Shown here: piece by piece, positions 54,422 through 63,962 of the stretch
Layout of the letters: the number at the start of each line of letters is the position of its first letter
Numbering within the stretch: the first letter of the stretch is position 1
NCBI GenBank assembly: GCA_965220665.1
Contig: CBDCQQ010000005.1
Location: 186,001-250,000, forward strand
From: JAJDZL01 sp965220665
Lineage (GTDB): Bacteria; Pseudomonadota; Gammaproteobacteria; Arenicellales; JAJDZL01
DNA length: 64,000 nucleotides
Direction of reading: 5' to 3'
The notes under the pieces: generated by a model
The model's database searches: none
The model's input: only the letters and a program-made list of their open reading frames with translations
What the model was told of the DNA's origin: nothing
Translations under genes and position numbers: made by a program

Positions 54422-55163
54422 ATTTGCTGTTATTTTTGCTGTTTTGATCATTCTTTGGCAGCTGCTTGTCTGGTTGACACAGGCACCCGCGTTCATATTG
54501 CCACCGCCTTATGATGTCGGCGAAGCACTCGTTCGACACTTTGATGAGATCATGTTCCACGCAGGTGTAACAATGGTTGAAATCGTACTCGGATTATTCC
54601 TGGGATGTGCCATCGGTGCCATCAGTGCCTGGGCAATCCTGCGGTTTCGGCCCATACGGAGCTGGTTTTTGCCCGTACTGGTCGCAAGTCAGGCGTTGCC
54701 TGTATTTGCGATTGCACCAGTATTGATGCTATGGCTTGGATTTGGAATGGGGTCTAAAATTGCAATGGCCACTCTCATTATTTACTTCCCAGTAACTGCC
54801 GCGCTTTACGATGGATTGCGGAACACAGACTCTGGCTGGATCAACCTCGCCAGAATTATGGGTGCTTCCAATCACACCGCACTCAAGTACATTCGATTGC
54901 CTGCAGCCTTACCTTCCCTGGGGTCAGGTCTTCGAATTGCTGCTGCGATCGCACCTATCGGTGCTGTAGTTGGGGAATGGGTGGGGTCGAGTACTGGACT
55001 CGGCTTTTTAATGCTGCATGCCAATGCTCGAACTCAGGTTGATCTGATGTTCGCAGCACTGCTGGTACTCGCAGCTTTTGCAATTTTTCTTTATTTTGGA
55101 ATTGACTATCTGGTGAAACGAACAGTTTTTTGGCAATCAGAAACAAATCTGGAAACTACTTAA
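54411..55163 (+). CDS. thiX: ABC importer permease, likely for thiamin precursor (ThiX-like)
   Basis: A 250-residue inner-membrane permease of the TauC/SsuC/ThiX group with about six transmembrane segments, LPPPYDVGEALVRHFDEI near the start, and the cytoplasmic loop NLARIMGASNHTALKYIRLPAALP matching the EAA motif. GAVVGEWVGSSTGLGFLM near the end is typical for this group. Overlap with the ATPase gene supports one complex. Confidence 0.88.
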   Translation: MLRRFAVIFAVLIILWQLLVWLTQAPAFILPPPYDVGEALVRHFDEIMFHAGVTMVEIVLGLFLGCAIGAISAWAILRFRPIRSWFLPVLVASQALPVFAIAPVLMLWLGFGMGSKIAMATLIIYFPVTAALYDGLRNTDSGWINLARIMGASNHTALKYIRLPAALPSLGSGLRIAAAIAPIGAVVGEWVGSSTGLGFLMLHANARTQVDLMFAALLVLAAFAIFLYFGIDYLVKRTVFWQSETNLETT

Positions 55164-55170
55164 TTTAACT

Positions 55171-56112
55171 ATGAAAAATATACTCAAACTGATGACTGTC
55201 CTCTGGTGTCTGGCCGCAATCAACACCAGCCATGCGGAGGAAAAGTTCACTGTACTGCTTGACTGGTACGTGAATCCCGATCATGGTCCGTTATACGTTG
55301 CGGATGCACAAGGCTTCTTTGAAGAAGTTGGGCTGGATGTGGAGTTGATTGTGCCGGCCAATCCGAACGACCCACCAAAACTCGTGGCCGCCAAAAAAGC
55401 GCAGGTTGCAATTTCCTACCAGCCGCAATTGCACCTGCAAGTTGATCAGGGTCTGCCACTGGTGAGAATTGGTACCTTGGTGGCGACACCTCTCAATTGC
55501 ATCGTCGTTCTGGCAGATTCGGAAATCAATCAGATAAGCGATCTGAAAGACCGTAAAGTTGGCTACTCAGTAGCCGGGTTTGAAGATGCGCTGCTGGCAT
55601 CCGTACTTGAGGAGAACGGCCTGACGATTGACGAAGTAACGCTGATCAACGTCAATTTTTCGTTGTCACCCGCACTGATGTCCAAACAGGTCGATGCGGT
55701 AATTGGAGCTTATCGAAATTTTGAACTCAATCAGATGGATATTCACGGTGTTCCTGGGCGAGCCTTCTATCTGGAAGAAGAAGGCATTCCTGCATACGAT
55801 GAACTGATCATCGTAGCCCATCAGGACAATGTCGCAGACCCTCGCATGCGAAAATTCATCGACGCATTGGAAAGAGGTGTCCAGTACATGATCAATCACC
55901 CGGAACTGGCCTGGGAAGATTTCATCAGTTACGATCGTCAGCTGGATGACGAACTAAACCGACGCGCCTGGCGCGACACTTTACCCCGATTTGCACTTCG
56001 CCCTGGTGCGATCGACCGGTCCCGCTACGAGAGATTTGCCAAGTTCCTGTTGGATCGACAGTTAATTGGGAAAATTCCTCCGCTCAGTCAATACGCGATT
56101 GAACTTGACTGA
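55171..56112 (+). CDS. thiY: ABC importer binding protein, NMT1/ThiY-like
   Basis: A 313-residue periplasmic protein with a Sec signal (MKNILKLMTVLWCLAAIN, cleavage near SHA-EE). The mature start VLLDWYVNPDHGPLYVADAQG is the ThiY/THI5 signature, where L-D-W-x-x-N-x-x-H precedes the pyrimidine site. VAISYQPQLHLQVDQGLP follows. It should bind formylaminopyrimidine or HMP. Last gene of the operon, convergent with the next gene. Confidence 0.9.
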   Translation: MKNILKLMTVLWCLAAINTSHAEEKFTVLLDWYVNPDHGPLYVADAQGFFEEVGLDVELIVPANPNDPPKLVAAKKAQVAISYQPQLHLQVDQGLPLVRIGTLVATPLNCIVVLADSEINQISDLKDRKVGYSVAGFEDALLASVLEENGLTIDEVTLINVNFSLSPALMSKQVDAVIGAYRNFELNQMDIHGVPGRAFYLEEEGIPAYDELIIVAHQDNVADPRMRKFIDALERGVQYMINHPELAWEDFISYDRQLDDELNRRAWRDTLPRFALRPGAIDRSRYERFAKFLLDRQLIGKIPPLSQYAIELD

Positions 56113-56121
56113 ACTTGCAAA

Positions 56122-56328
56122 TTATTCGAGCGCGATGCTGTCTTCAATGGTGTGGTTTACATCAATGCCATCGACCGTAAGCTGAACTTTTGCGTTAAGC
56201 GTTTCGGAACCAGTCAACTGACCGGAATCAATCGCGTCTCGAACCGCTAGTTCAATCTGTCGCTGCGACTGGATGCCAACTCTCTTTAGAAATTTTCGAA
56301 TTTGTAGGTTAAAAGTATCTTCGTTCAT
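56122..56328 (-). CDS. Small conserved protein (DUF6494-like)
   Basis: A 68-residue protein with NLQIRKFLKRVGIQSQRQIE followed by AVRDAIDSGQLTG, a pattern I associate with DUF6494. No membrane segment or catalytic motif is visible. Function unknown. Confidence 0.7.
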   Translation of the reverse strand: MNEDTFNLQIRKFLKRVGIQSQRQIELAVRDAIDSGQLTGSETLNAKVQLTVDGIDVNHTIEDSIALE

Positions 56329-56465
56329 ACTGCATTCTTCTGCTGTTGTGACTTTTCAAATAAAATTTTAAGCGAATTCGACTATTTGCGATTGCTCTGC
56401 AATAGATACGCAAGTCTTTACCGCTTCCTTATTAATGAGAGTGCTGGCTATCGGAGCGAGTCAAA

Positions 56466-57731
56466 GTGAAACAACAATCCCAAAATTTGAATGACTGTTT
56501 CGACCCAAGGTCGGGTTTGGTACCCATTGCCCAAGCTGAAAAACAGGTTTTTGATCAAATCAGTCCTCTCAGCACCACGGAAGTTGTCTCACTATCCAAA
56601 GGGCTGGGACGCGTTCTTGCAAATGCTGCAACTTCTTCCATCGACGTTCCGCCGCATGCAAATTCTGCCATGGATGGCTTTGCAATTGCAGGAGAGGCAC
56701 TGCCGGGCACAGACACCAAATCATTCAAAATCGTAGGGGAAGCCCTAGCCGGTAAACCGTGGCATGGAAATTGTGGAGAAAATCAGACAGTACGTGTAAC
56801 GACTGGAGCCATGATGCCAAAAGGGACTGATTCGGTCATCATTCAGGAAGATGTCACAGTCGAAGGTGATCAGGCGATCATCAGTGCCGGACACAAGGCG
56901 TTTGCCAATGTCAGACAGGCCGGGGAAGATCTCAAGCGAGGTGAGGTCACAGTTGAATCCGGTACCAAACTCAGTCCTGCTGAATTGGGCGTACTGGCAT
57001 CGACTGGAATTGGACGAGTTGAAGTGATCAGAAAACCGATTGCCGCGGTTTTCTCCACTGGAGACGAACTCATGAATGCTGGAGATACACTGACCGCGGG
57101 TTCAATTTACGACAGCAACCGATATGTTCTGATGGGCTTACTGCAGAATTCAGGCGCGGATGTTATCAATCTTGGTGTCATTCCAGACGACTACGACAAG
57201 ACTCTTGAAGCAATCTCAAGTGCCAGCAAAAAGGCGGATTTGATTATCACTTCAGGTGGTGTATCAACTGGCAGTGCTGACTTCGTCATCAAAGCACTTG
57301 AACACCTGGGGTCCATCGACCTTTGGCGAATTGCCATCCGACCGGGCCGACCTTTCGCATTTGGCAGAATAGGAGATGCTTTATTTTTTGGATTGCCCGG
57401 CAATCCCGTGGCAGTCATGGTAACGTTCTACCGCCTGCTGCAGCCGGCACTTCGCAAATTAAGGGGTGAGCGTAATCTACACCCAACGCCTGTTTTGAAG
57501 GCTAAGGCGACCACGCCATTCAGGAAGAAACCAAATCGAGCTGAAGTCTACCGCGCAATTCTGGGTCGCGATGAACTCGGCAATCCAGTCGTGTGCAGTA
57601 CTGGCCAACAAGGATCAGGACTGCTTAGCAGCATGTCACAAGCGAACTGCTTTGTATTGCTAGATGACAATGACACGACTGTGAGTCCTGGAGACATGGT
57701 TGATGTTCAGCCCTTCCATGGGCTGATTTGA
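56466..57731 (+). CDS. moeA: Molybdopterin molybdenumtransferase MoeA
   Basis: It inserts molybdate into adenylylated molybdopterin. The 421-residue protein has VPPHANSAMDGFAIAGE (about residues 60-76), RVTTGAMMPKGTDSVI, VFSTGDELMNAGD, IITSGGVSTGSADFV and GLPGNPVAVMVTF, all standard. The GTG at 56466 follows GGAGCGAG. No other moa or mob genes are nearby. Confidence 0.95.
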   Translation: MKQQSQNLNDCFDPRSGLVPIAQAEKQVFDQISPLSTTEVVSLSKGLGRVLANAATSSIDVPPHANSAMDGFAIAGEALPGTDTKSFKIVGEALAGKPWHGNCGENQTVRVTTGAMMPKGTDSVIIQEDVTVEGDQAIISAGHKAFANVRQAGEDLKRGEVTVESGTKLSPAELGVLASTGIGRVEVIRKPIAAVFSTGDELMNAGDTLTAGSIYDSNRYVLMGLLQNSGADVINLGVIPDDYDKTLEAISSASKKADLIITSGGVSTGSADFVIKALEHLGSIDLWRIAIRPGRPFAFGRIGDALFFGLPGNPVAVMVTFYRLLQPALRKLRGERNLHPTPVLKAKATTPFRKKPNRAEVYRAILGRDELGNPVVCSTGQQGSGLLSSMSQANCFVLLDDNDTTVSPGDMVDVQPFHGLI

Positions 57732-57739
57732 TCACTGCC

Positions 57740-58717
57740 TCAGACTTGAAAAACAGTTGCACCTTGAGTCTTGCGGGATTCCAGATCAGTATGCGCCTGT
57801 ACAGCATCGGATAACGCATAGCGCTGATTGATCGGAATCGTCACATCCCCGGATGTGATTACTGAAATCAGTTCTTCTGACATAGAAACCAGATCTTCGC
57901 GCTCAGCAGTATAGGTCATCAGCGTCGGACGAGTTAAATACAGCGAGCCCTTCACTCGAAGCAAAACTGGATTGAAACTCTCGATTTCTCCTGAAGATTG
58001 ACCAAAACTGACCAGCAGGCCCTTTGGACGCAGACAATCAAGCGACCCTTCAAACGTAGTGAGTCCAACAGAGTCGTATACCACAGGTACGCCCTTTCCG
58101 TCGGTAATCTCCTGAACGCGCTGAACGAAATTTTCCTGTGTATATAAAATTGGAAAATCACAACCGTAAGCCGCGGCTTTTTCAGCTTTCTCTTCAGTAC
58201 CGACGGTTCCAATGACCGTTGCTCCTAAGTGTTTTGCCCATTGACAGGCGATCAGGCCCACACCACCCGCAGCTGCGTGGAAGAGAATCGTATCGCCGGA
58301 TTGAACTTTGTATACCTGACGCAGTAGGTATTGAGCGGTCAGACCTTTCAGCATCATCGCGGCAGCTGTTTCGTCGTCGATATCGTCAGGAACTTTCACC
58401 ACCCGGTCGGCTGGCATGCAGCGTACCTCGGCATAGGCGCCAAGCGGGGGCGACGCGTACGCTATTCGGTCACCCACTGAGAGGTCTGTGACATCTGGTC
58501 CTATTGCTTCAACAACTCCAGCACCTTCAAGGCCTGGGGTAAATGGAAATCCTGGAGCTGGATAAACACCTGCACGAAAGTAAACATCAATGAAGTTCAG
58601 ACCGACGGCAGTATGTCGCACCAGTACCTCACCAGATCCGGGACTAGCAGGGTCGACATCCTCCCATTTCATCACAGATGCTTCTCCGATCTCATAGACT
58701 CGCATTGCCTTAGGCAT
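57740..58717 (-). CDS. Quinone oxidoreductase (QorA-type, zinc-free MDR)
   Basis: A 325-residue NADPH:quinone reductase. MPKAMRVYEIGEASVMKWED and FIDVYFRAGVYPAPGFPFTP are typical QOR openings; LFHAAAGGVGLIACQWAKHLGA is the nucleotide site, and YDSVGLTTFEGSLDCL follows. It is the second MDR reductase in the window and convergent with moeA, 8 bp apart. Physiological substrate unknown. Confidence 0.9.
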   Translation of the reverse strand: MPKAMRVYEIGEASVMKWEDVDPASPGSGEVLVRHTAVGLNFIDVYFRAGVYPAPGFPFTPGLEGAGVVEAIGPDVTDLSVGDRIAYASPPLGAYAEVRCMPADRVVKVPDDIDDETAAAMMLKGLTAQYLLRQVYKVQSGDTILFHAAAGGVGLIACQWAKHLGATVIGTVGTEEKAEKAAAYGCDFPILYTQENFVQRVQEITDGKGVPVVYDSVGLTTFEGSLDCLRPKGLLVSFGQSSGEIESFNPVLLRVKGSLYLTRPTLMTYTAEREDLVSMSEELISVITSGDVTIPINQRYALSDAVQAHTDLESRKTQGATVFQV

Positions 58718-58778
58718 AGTTGTCTCCTTTTACTTGCGTTAAATTGAATTAAACCAGCGATACTACTCGCTACATTGG

Positions 58779-59564
58779 CTAGTGGACAGAAGCCCCAGCC
58801 TTTAGATTATTTTGAATTCTGTCGTATGCTGCCCGGAACTGTTTGGTTTTTTCCGTGGCGATGTCCATCATTTCCTCGGGCAATCCTTTTGCAACCAGCT
58901 TATCCGGGTGGTATTGACTCATTTTTCGGCGATATGCTCGCTTGACTTCTTCGCTGGTGGCGCTTTCAGACAAACCGAGCAGTTTATAGTCTTCCGCAAG
59001 AGACTTGATTTCACCGACAGAAGAGCCTGCTGAACCGCTAGAAATACTCTCGAGAATGCCAGGAAACTCTCGGCTGAGTCCCAGTACATCAGCAATTGTT
59101 CGTAGGACATCAATCTCAATATCGTCCAGCCTTCCATCCGCCATAGCGCCAGAGATTTGAATCTCAAGAAACATCCTCTTCACACTACGTCGATTACCAC
59201 ACTCTTTGGCGAACTGCTGCAGTACCGGCATCAATTCAAAATTGTCTTTCTTGCCCTCCCTAAAAAGTTTGATGGCAAATTCACGCTGCTCTTCTTTGAG
59301 CGACATCCGCTCCATAACGAACTCGGCAAACTTAATTTCATGAGGACTGACATACCCATCAATTTTGGAAATATAGCCGAGCACCGAAAATGTGGACGCA
59401 TAGAACGCGACCTGACGTCGGTCATTTGGACTGAAACCTTCTTCTAAATTTTTCTTTAATCCCTTATCGAAAAATCCGCCAACGACATATCCCAATATTG
59501 CGCCAATCGGGCCGCCAAAAGCAAACCCCATCGTGCCACCTAAAGCTCGTCCCCACCAGGCCAT
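58779..59564 (-). CDS. DjlA-like protein: TerB domain plus C-terminal DnaJ domain
   Basis: A 261-residue co-chaperone. An N-terminal Gly-rich hydrophobic stretch (GGTMGFAFGGPIGAILGYVV) probably anchors it in the membrane. The TerB-like helical domain spans about 55-165. The C-terminal J-domain holds YRRKMSQYHPDKLVAKG with the HPD motif that stimulates DnaK. This is the DjlA architecture, with the anchor partly glycine-zipper-like. Confidence 0.88.
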   Translation of the reverse strand: MAWWGRALGGTMGFAFGGPIGAILGYVVGGFFDKGLKKNLEEGFSPNDRRQVAFYASTFSVLGYISKIDGYVSPHEIKFAEFVMERMSLKEEQREFAIKLFREGKKDNFELMPVLQQFAKECGNRRSVKRMFLEIQISGAMADGRLDDIEIDVLRTIADVLGLSREFPGILESISSGSAGSSVGEIKSLAEDYKLLGLSESATSEEVKRAYRRKMSQYHPDKLVAKGLPEEMMDIATEKTKQFRAAYDRIQNNLKAGASVH

Positions 59565-59908
59565 ATTTTCAGTCCACTGTCACCATTGTTTTGCAAACAA
59601 GTTAATCCGCAAAAATTCCCGCATCACTAGAAACACAAACCCAACTAGAACTTTGACAGTCCACACTTGTCGGAAATGAATTTGATTCTCCATCTTCAAC
59701 TACGGGTTGCTTACTGCCCTATCGCACTGCTCAGGATTAGCAAAAATTCTTCAATTAATCAACGATTGAAGAAATGTTAACCTAGCTCGTTCGAATTGAA
59801 TACATTCAATTCCTGAGTATGTTATTTCTTAACCTGAGCGTTATTTTACGAAATGGAAAGCGCGATTGAATAACGGACCTCACTTCTACCCAATCCCCAC
59901 GCGAATCA
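59565..59908. other. Intergenic stretch with no visible element
   Basis: 344 bp between the DjlA-like gene and an EamA gene, both on the minus strand. No gene, RNA or terminator could be recognised. Confidence 0.4.
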
Positions 59909-60808
59909 CTATGAGGGGCTGCGAATCGTATAGAAAGCCTGCCCGGCAATAGACGAAAGAACGACAAACCCGCCGATTACCGTCAGTAGACCCGGAACTT
60001 CGCCTACCACCAGCCAAACCCAAAGCGGGCCCAGTACGATTTCCGTCAACGACAGTAGTGTGATTTCTGCAGCTGGAAGATAACGTGCACCTCGAGTAAA
60101 GATGATGAGTCCCAATCCGACTTGAAACACACCCATCAGTGCACAGTAAAGCATATCGTTAGCTGTAATTTCAAACTCGGTAGATGAAAAGAAGATGACT
60201 GTTGCTGAAATTGCAATTGCCCAGAATCCAGCCCAAAATACTGCGGGCACCAAATCACTTGAACGACCCCTGCGCAACAAAACCGCAAAAAGTCCAAATC
60301 CGATGGCAGCGATGATCCCCATAATCGTGCCAAACAATGTCCCGAGTTGATAGCCTTCCATCACCATAATTGCGACGCCAAAAATCGCCAGTGCAATAAA
60401 CCAGAAAAGTGCCACGGATACTTTTTCGCCCAGTATCCACCGTCCTAGCAGGGCAGCGAAAAACGGCGAAGTGGACAATAGAAACAAGGCATTCGCTACC
60501 GTCGTGTGAGTAAGTGCATGGATCCATGCACAAAAGGCGGAACCAAGAGCTAAGCCTGCAAAAAATCCGGCCCAGCCACATTCCTTGAAGACCTGAATGG
60601 TCTTTCCGCGACGAATGACTATAAAGTAAAGACTAAGGAAAGCGATCAGAGAGACGGAACGAAAAAATAGAATCTGCCATTCGTTAGCATCTTCAATCAG
60701 TCGTACAGCAAGCCCGGCAAAGCTCCAGAATACGCCCGCTGTCAGTACGAGAGTGACGCCTCTTGCACGGTCGCTGAGTCCGAGAAACGGGGCTAGTGGT
60801 GTATTCAA
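59909..60808 (-). CDS. EamA/DMT-family transporter
   Basis: A 299-residue membrane protein with about ten transmembrane segments in two EamA repeats, starting GVTLVLTAGVFWSFAGLAVRL. The substrate is unknown. It diverges from msrB. Confidence 0.85.
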   Translation of the reverse strand: MNTPLAPFLGLSDRARGVTLVLTAGVFWSFAGLAVRLIEDANEWQILFFRSVSLIAFLSLYFIVIRRGKTIQVFKECGWAGFFAGLALGSAFCAWIHALTHTTVANALFLLSTSPFFAALLGRWILGEKVSVALFWFIALAIFGVAIMVMEGYQLGTLFGTIMGIIAAIGFGLFAVLLRRGRSSDLVPAVFWAGFWAIAISATVIFFSSTEFEITANDMLYCALMGVFQVGLGLIIFTRGARYLPAAEITLLSLTEIVLGPLWVWLVVGEVPGLLTVIGGFVVLSSIAGQAFYTIRSPS

Positions 60809-60977
60809 TCTGAATGCCCGCTGTTAGGGTACGAATTAATCACAATGTGTGTGATTCGGCGAAATTTTAATAAAATTTGCTGAAATACAAATTTAAGATT
60901 TTGTCTTCTCATGAAAATAGCTATTATCTTGGGAGCCTGACAATATCACCGATTGTCGCCAAAAATTCATACGCCAT

Positions 60978-61379
60978 ATGATTGAAAAAATTGAAAAAAC
61001 CGACCAGGAATGGCAAGCCATTCTAGGTCCAGCAGAATTCCGAATTTTACGTAGAGAAGGTACTGAACAGCCATTTAGCAGTAGTCTGAATAGCGAACAT
61101 CGCAAAGGCATTTATCAGTGTAAGGGGTGCGGGCTGCCGCTTTTTCATTCGAATACCAAGTTTAGCAGTGGGACGGGCTGGCCTAGCTTTCATTCTGCAA
61201 TTGAAGGTAATCTTGAAACCAAAACAGATTTCAAATTGATTTTGCCGCGAACGGAGTATCACTGCGCTCGATGTGGTGGACACCACGGGCATGTGTTTAA
61301 TGACGGCCCGAAGCCTACAGGGAAGCGCTACTGCAGTAATGGACTTGCGCTGGTTTTTGTTCCTGAAGAAGACGAGTAA
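60978..61379 (+). CDS. msrB: Peptide-methionine (R)-S-oxide reductase
   Basis: It reduces the R form of methionine sulfoxide in proteins. The 133-residue protein has zinc Cys pairs in YQCKGCGLPLF and YHCARCGGHHGHVF, SGTGWPSFHSAI, and the catalytic Cys in KRYCSNGLALVFVP. Length is normal for stand-alone MsrB. Confidence 0.95.
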   Translation: MIEKIEKTDQEWQAILGPAEFRILRREGTEQPFSSSLNSEHRKGIYQCKGCGLPLFHSNTKFSSGTGWPSFHSAIEGNLETKTDFKLILPRTEYHCARCGGHHGHVFNDGPKPTGKRYCSNGLALVFVPEEDE

Positions 61380-61465
61380 GGGAGTTAGTTCCTGTTCGGA
61401 CTAAGGCCGCCAAATAGGAATCATACAAACCGCAGCCTCAATTTTTCTTCCCGTTTTGATCGGTA

Positions 61466-62401
61466 ATGTACGCGCGACTCCTGCAACATCCTTGGATAGT
61501 TCGGGCAGTACCGGTATGCATCCTGCTATTGCTGGGCTTGTTGTGGGGCGGAGTACCTAGCATAGCGAAATATGTAATCGCAACAGGCGTCCACCCCTTA
61601 AGCTATTCATTCTGGATTTTGAGCATCGCAGCATCGGTGCTGATCATCATCAATTTTGTTTCCGGTCGCAGGCTCCCGCCAAGACGACATATTTTCTTCT
61701 ATGTTGTTTGCGGAGTGTCAGGCTCTGCTCTTCCCACAACGATCATGTACTACGCAGTTTCCTGGATTCCAGCTGGGTTGATGGCGATTCTGATTGCAGT
61801 TGCTCCCATCTTTACGTATCTGTCTGGCATGGTGGTCAGGGTGGAAAAATACCATCCACTCAAGACATTAGGACTGCTGCTTGCATTCATTGGAATTCTG
61901 CTTATTCTGATGCCCGATTCTGTGGCGCAGATGAAAGCTCCGGTATGGGCGATACTTCTAGGACTTTTGACACCTGCTTTATACGCAGTCAATATTGTGT
62001 ACGCTGCGCTTCGTCGCCCCCATTCGCTACACACTCTGGACATGTCGGTGGCTATGATCATCGCTGCCGCAACTACGATGCTTTGTGTCAATATCCTTTT
62101 TGCACCATTCTTCGAGTTATGGAACGCAGAACCGCTGATTGCGCTGTTGGTTTTGTACCATGGAGTCTTAACGGCAATTGCATTTTCTTTGTTCTACTAC
62201 CTGATAAAAATTTCAGGTGCTCTGTTTTCTAGCCAGGTTTCTTACTCTGCCACGATCTTTGGAATATTGATTGGCGCATACGCGCATGGTGAGGTTCTAC
62301 CCCTGTTCGTTTGGTTAGCGACGATCGCGATGTTCGCGGGTATCTGGTTTATCCAGAGAGCAAGACAGTTGACCGAAGAAAGCCAGTCTCGCAATCGGTA
62401 G
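61466..62401 (+). CDS. EamA/DMT-family transporter
   Basis: A 311-residue membrane protein with about ten transmembrane segments, opening with VPVCILLLLGLLWGGVPSIAKY; SWIPAGLMAILIAVAPIFTYL ends the first EamA repeat. Third such transporter in the window. Substrate unknown; convergent with argB, 12 bp apart. Confidence 0.85.
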   Translation: MYARLLQHPWIVRAVPVCILLLLGLLWGGVPSIAKYVIATGVHPLSYSFWILSIAASVLIIINFVSGRRLPPRRHIFFYVVCGVSGSALPTTIMYYAVSWIPAGLMAILIAVAPIFTYLSGMVVRVEKYHPLKTLGLLLAFIGILLILMPDSVAQMKAPVWAILLGLLTPALYAVNIVYAALRRPHSLHTLDMSVAMIIAAATTMLCVNILFAPFFELWNAEPLIALLVLYHGVLTAIAFSLFYYLIKISGALFSSQVSYSATIFGILIGAYAHGEVLPLFVWLATIAMFAGIWFIQRARQLTEESQSRNR

Positions 62402-62413
62402 TCTCGACCTGAA

Positions 62414-63319
62414 TCAATCAGATTGGGAGTTGGCGATCAGTGTGCCAACACCTTTATCGGTAAAAATTTCTAGCAATGCAGAGTGAGGAATGCGCCCGTC
62501 GATGATTTGTACTGTGTGAACTCCGCCTTCAAGTGCGTGCTGAGCGCACCGCACTTTCGGAAGCATTCCATCAGAAATGATTTGATTGCGGGCCAGCGAA
62601 TCCAGTTCATCAGTGGTCAGATAAGAAATCAATTGACCCGCTTGGTCCAAAATTCCTGGCATGTTTGTCAATATGACAAGTTTTTCGGCTTGAACGGCCT
62701 CAGCCACCGCACCGGCGACTGTGTCAGCATTAATGTTGTAGCTTTGCCCGCTACTATCAATACCGATTGGCGCGATCACAGGTATCTCGCTATCGGCCGA
62801 ATCGAGTCCTAACTTCTCAGTCATTACGTTTTCAACCTCACCGACAAATCCAAAATCAACAGGCATTAACGATTCGGGATCAACAACCGTGAGGCTGAGC
62901 TTTCGGGCTCGAATCAAACCACCCTTCAACCCAGCTCCCAACCCAAACGCCGGCCAGCCTTGATCGGATATCATCTGAACCAAATCATGATTGATTTCAT
63001 CAATCACTACCCTTTCGACAATATCCATAGTCGGTCGATCAGTAATTCTCAACCCCTGAACGAATTTAGATTGAAGGCCAGCTTGTTCGATTGCTTTGCT
63101 GATTTGAGGTCCGCCTCCATGCACAATGATCGGGTTCAGACCAACACTTTTCATCATAACAATATCGCGGCAGAATGCTTCTTGCAGCTCCCTTGACTGC
63201 ATTGCATTACCCCCATACTTGACAACGATGATCTTTCCCTGAAATTGGAGAATGTACGGCAGACCTTCAAGCAGTACATCTGCAGATTTTTTTCCTTTGG
63301 GCCTTTGAGTTGGAATCAT
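62414..63319 (-). CDS. argB: Acetylglutamate kinase
   Basis: It phosphorylates N-acetylglutamate in arginine synthesis. The protein (301 residues from the ATG at 63319) has IIVVKYGGNAM, PIIVHGGGPQISKAIE with the glycine-rich loop, NINADTVAGAVAEAVQAEKL and LTNMPGILD. A TTG at 63346 would lengthen it by 9 residues but ATG is preferred. No other arg gene is visible. Confidence 0.95.
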   Translation of the reverse strand: MIPTQRPKGKKSADVLLEGLPYILQFQGKIIVVKYGGNAMQSRELQEAFCRDIVMMKSVGLNPIIVHGGGPQISKAIEQAGLQSKFVQGLRITDRPTMDIVERVVIDEINHDLVQMISDQGWPAFGLGAGLKGGLIRARKLSLTVVDPESLMPVDFGFVGEVENVMTEKLGLDSADSEIPVIAPIGIDSSGQSYNINADTVAGAVAEAVQAEKLVILTNMPGILDQAGQLISYLTTDELDSLARNQIISDGMLPKVRCAQHALEGGVHTVQIIDGRIPHSALLEIFTDKGVGTLIANSQSD

Positions 63320-63430
63320 TTTCAGTTGCTGGCATTTCTGAATCAAATCAGAAATATGATGCGCGTGTCAGGAAGTTGGAAATCTTAGTCAGAAATAAAT
63401 TCTGACTCGTTGATTGGATTGATTTTACAG

Positions 63431-63464
63431 AAAAAATTAGCGGTCGACTTTGCGCCGACCGCTA
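63431..63464 (-). terminator. Rho-independent terminator after the Hsp20 gene
   Basis: On the minus strand a perfect 9-bp stem (TAGCGGTCG/CGACCGCTA) with a 9-nt loop is followed by ATTTTTTCTG. It lies about 43 bp past the Hsp20 stop, a classic intrinsic terminator. Confidence 0.9.
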
Positions 63465-63506
63465 AATACCACAAATCAACAATTAGAAGGAGTAGACTTT
63501 TAGTAA

Positions 63507-63962
63507 TCAGTGAATGGCAACTTCAATTTTTCTGGGTTGCACCGGTTCCTTTTTCGGAACAGAAATGCTCAAAACACCATCCTTGTAAGCTGCCTGAATT
63601 TTTTCATCGTCAACCAGATCGTTCAACTTGAAAGAACGCATGAAGGTTCCCTGGTATCTTTCCTGGCGGATGACGCGTCCTTCAGATTCTTCCGATTTTT
63701 CATCGTCCGAACGGACGGTCAAGCTCAAAACATCTTCTTTCACCGAAACCTCAATATTCTCTTTGGGAATTCCGGGAAGATCTGCAACAACCTGATACTC
63801 AGCATCGGTTTCCTTGATGTCAACTGCCGGAACTCGGCCGACAGAATTCATCGAAGGTCCTTGGTACGCACTGGGCAAAAAATCATTCCAATTTTGCATC
63901 ACTGAAGAAATCAGGCTGTCATTAAAACTTCTAATTCCATTGTTGCGAATTAATGAATTCAT
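63507..63962 (-). CDS. Small heat-shock protein, Hsp20/alpha-crystallin family
   Basis: A 151-residue chaperone that holds unfolding proteins. The alpha-crystallin domain spans about 45-140, with VPAVDIKETDAEYQVVADLP, GIPKENIEVSVKEDVLSLTV and the A-x-x-x-n-G-V-L-x-I motif in AAYKDGVLSISVPK. GAGGTAA lies about 8 nt upstream of the start. Heat-shock promoter elements would lie beyond the window edge. Confidence 0.94.
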   Translation of the reverse strand: MNSLIRNNGIRSFNDSLISSVMQNWNDFLPSAYQGPSMNSVGRVPAVDIKETDAEYQVVADLPGIPKENIEVSVKEDVLSLTVRSDDEKSEESEGRVIRQERYQGTFMRSFKLNDLVDDEKIQAAYKDGVLSISVPKKEPVQPRKIEVAIH

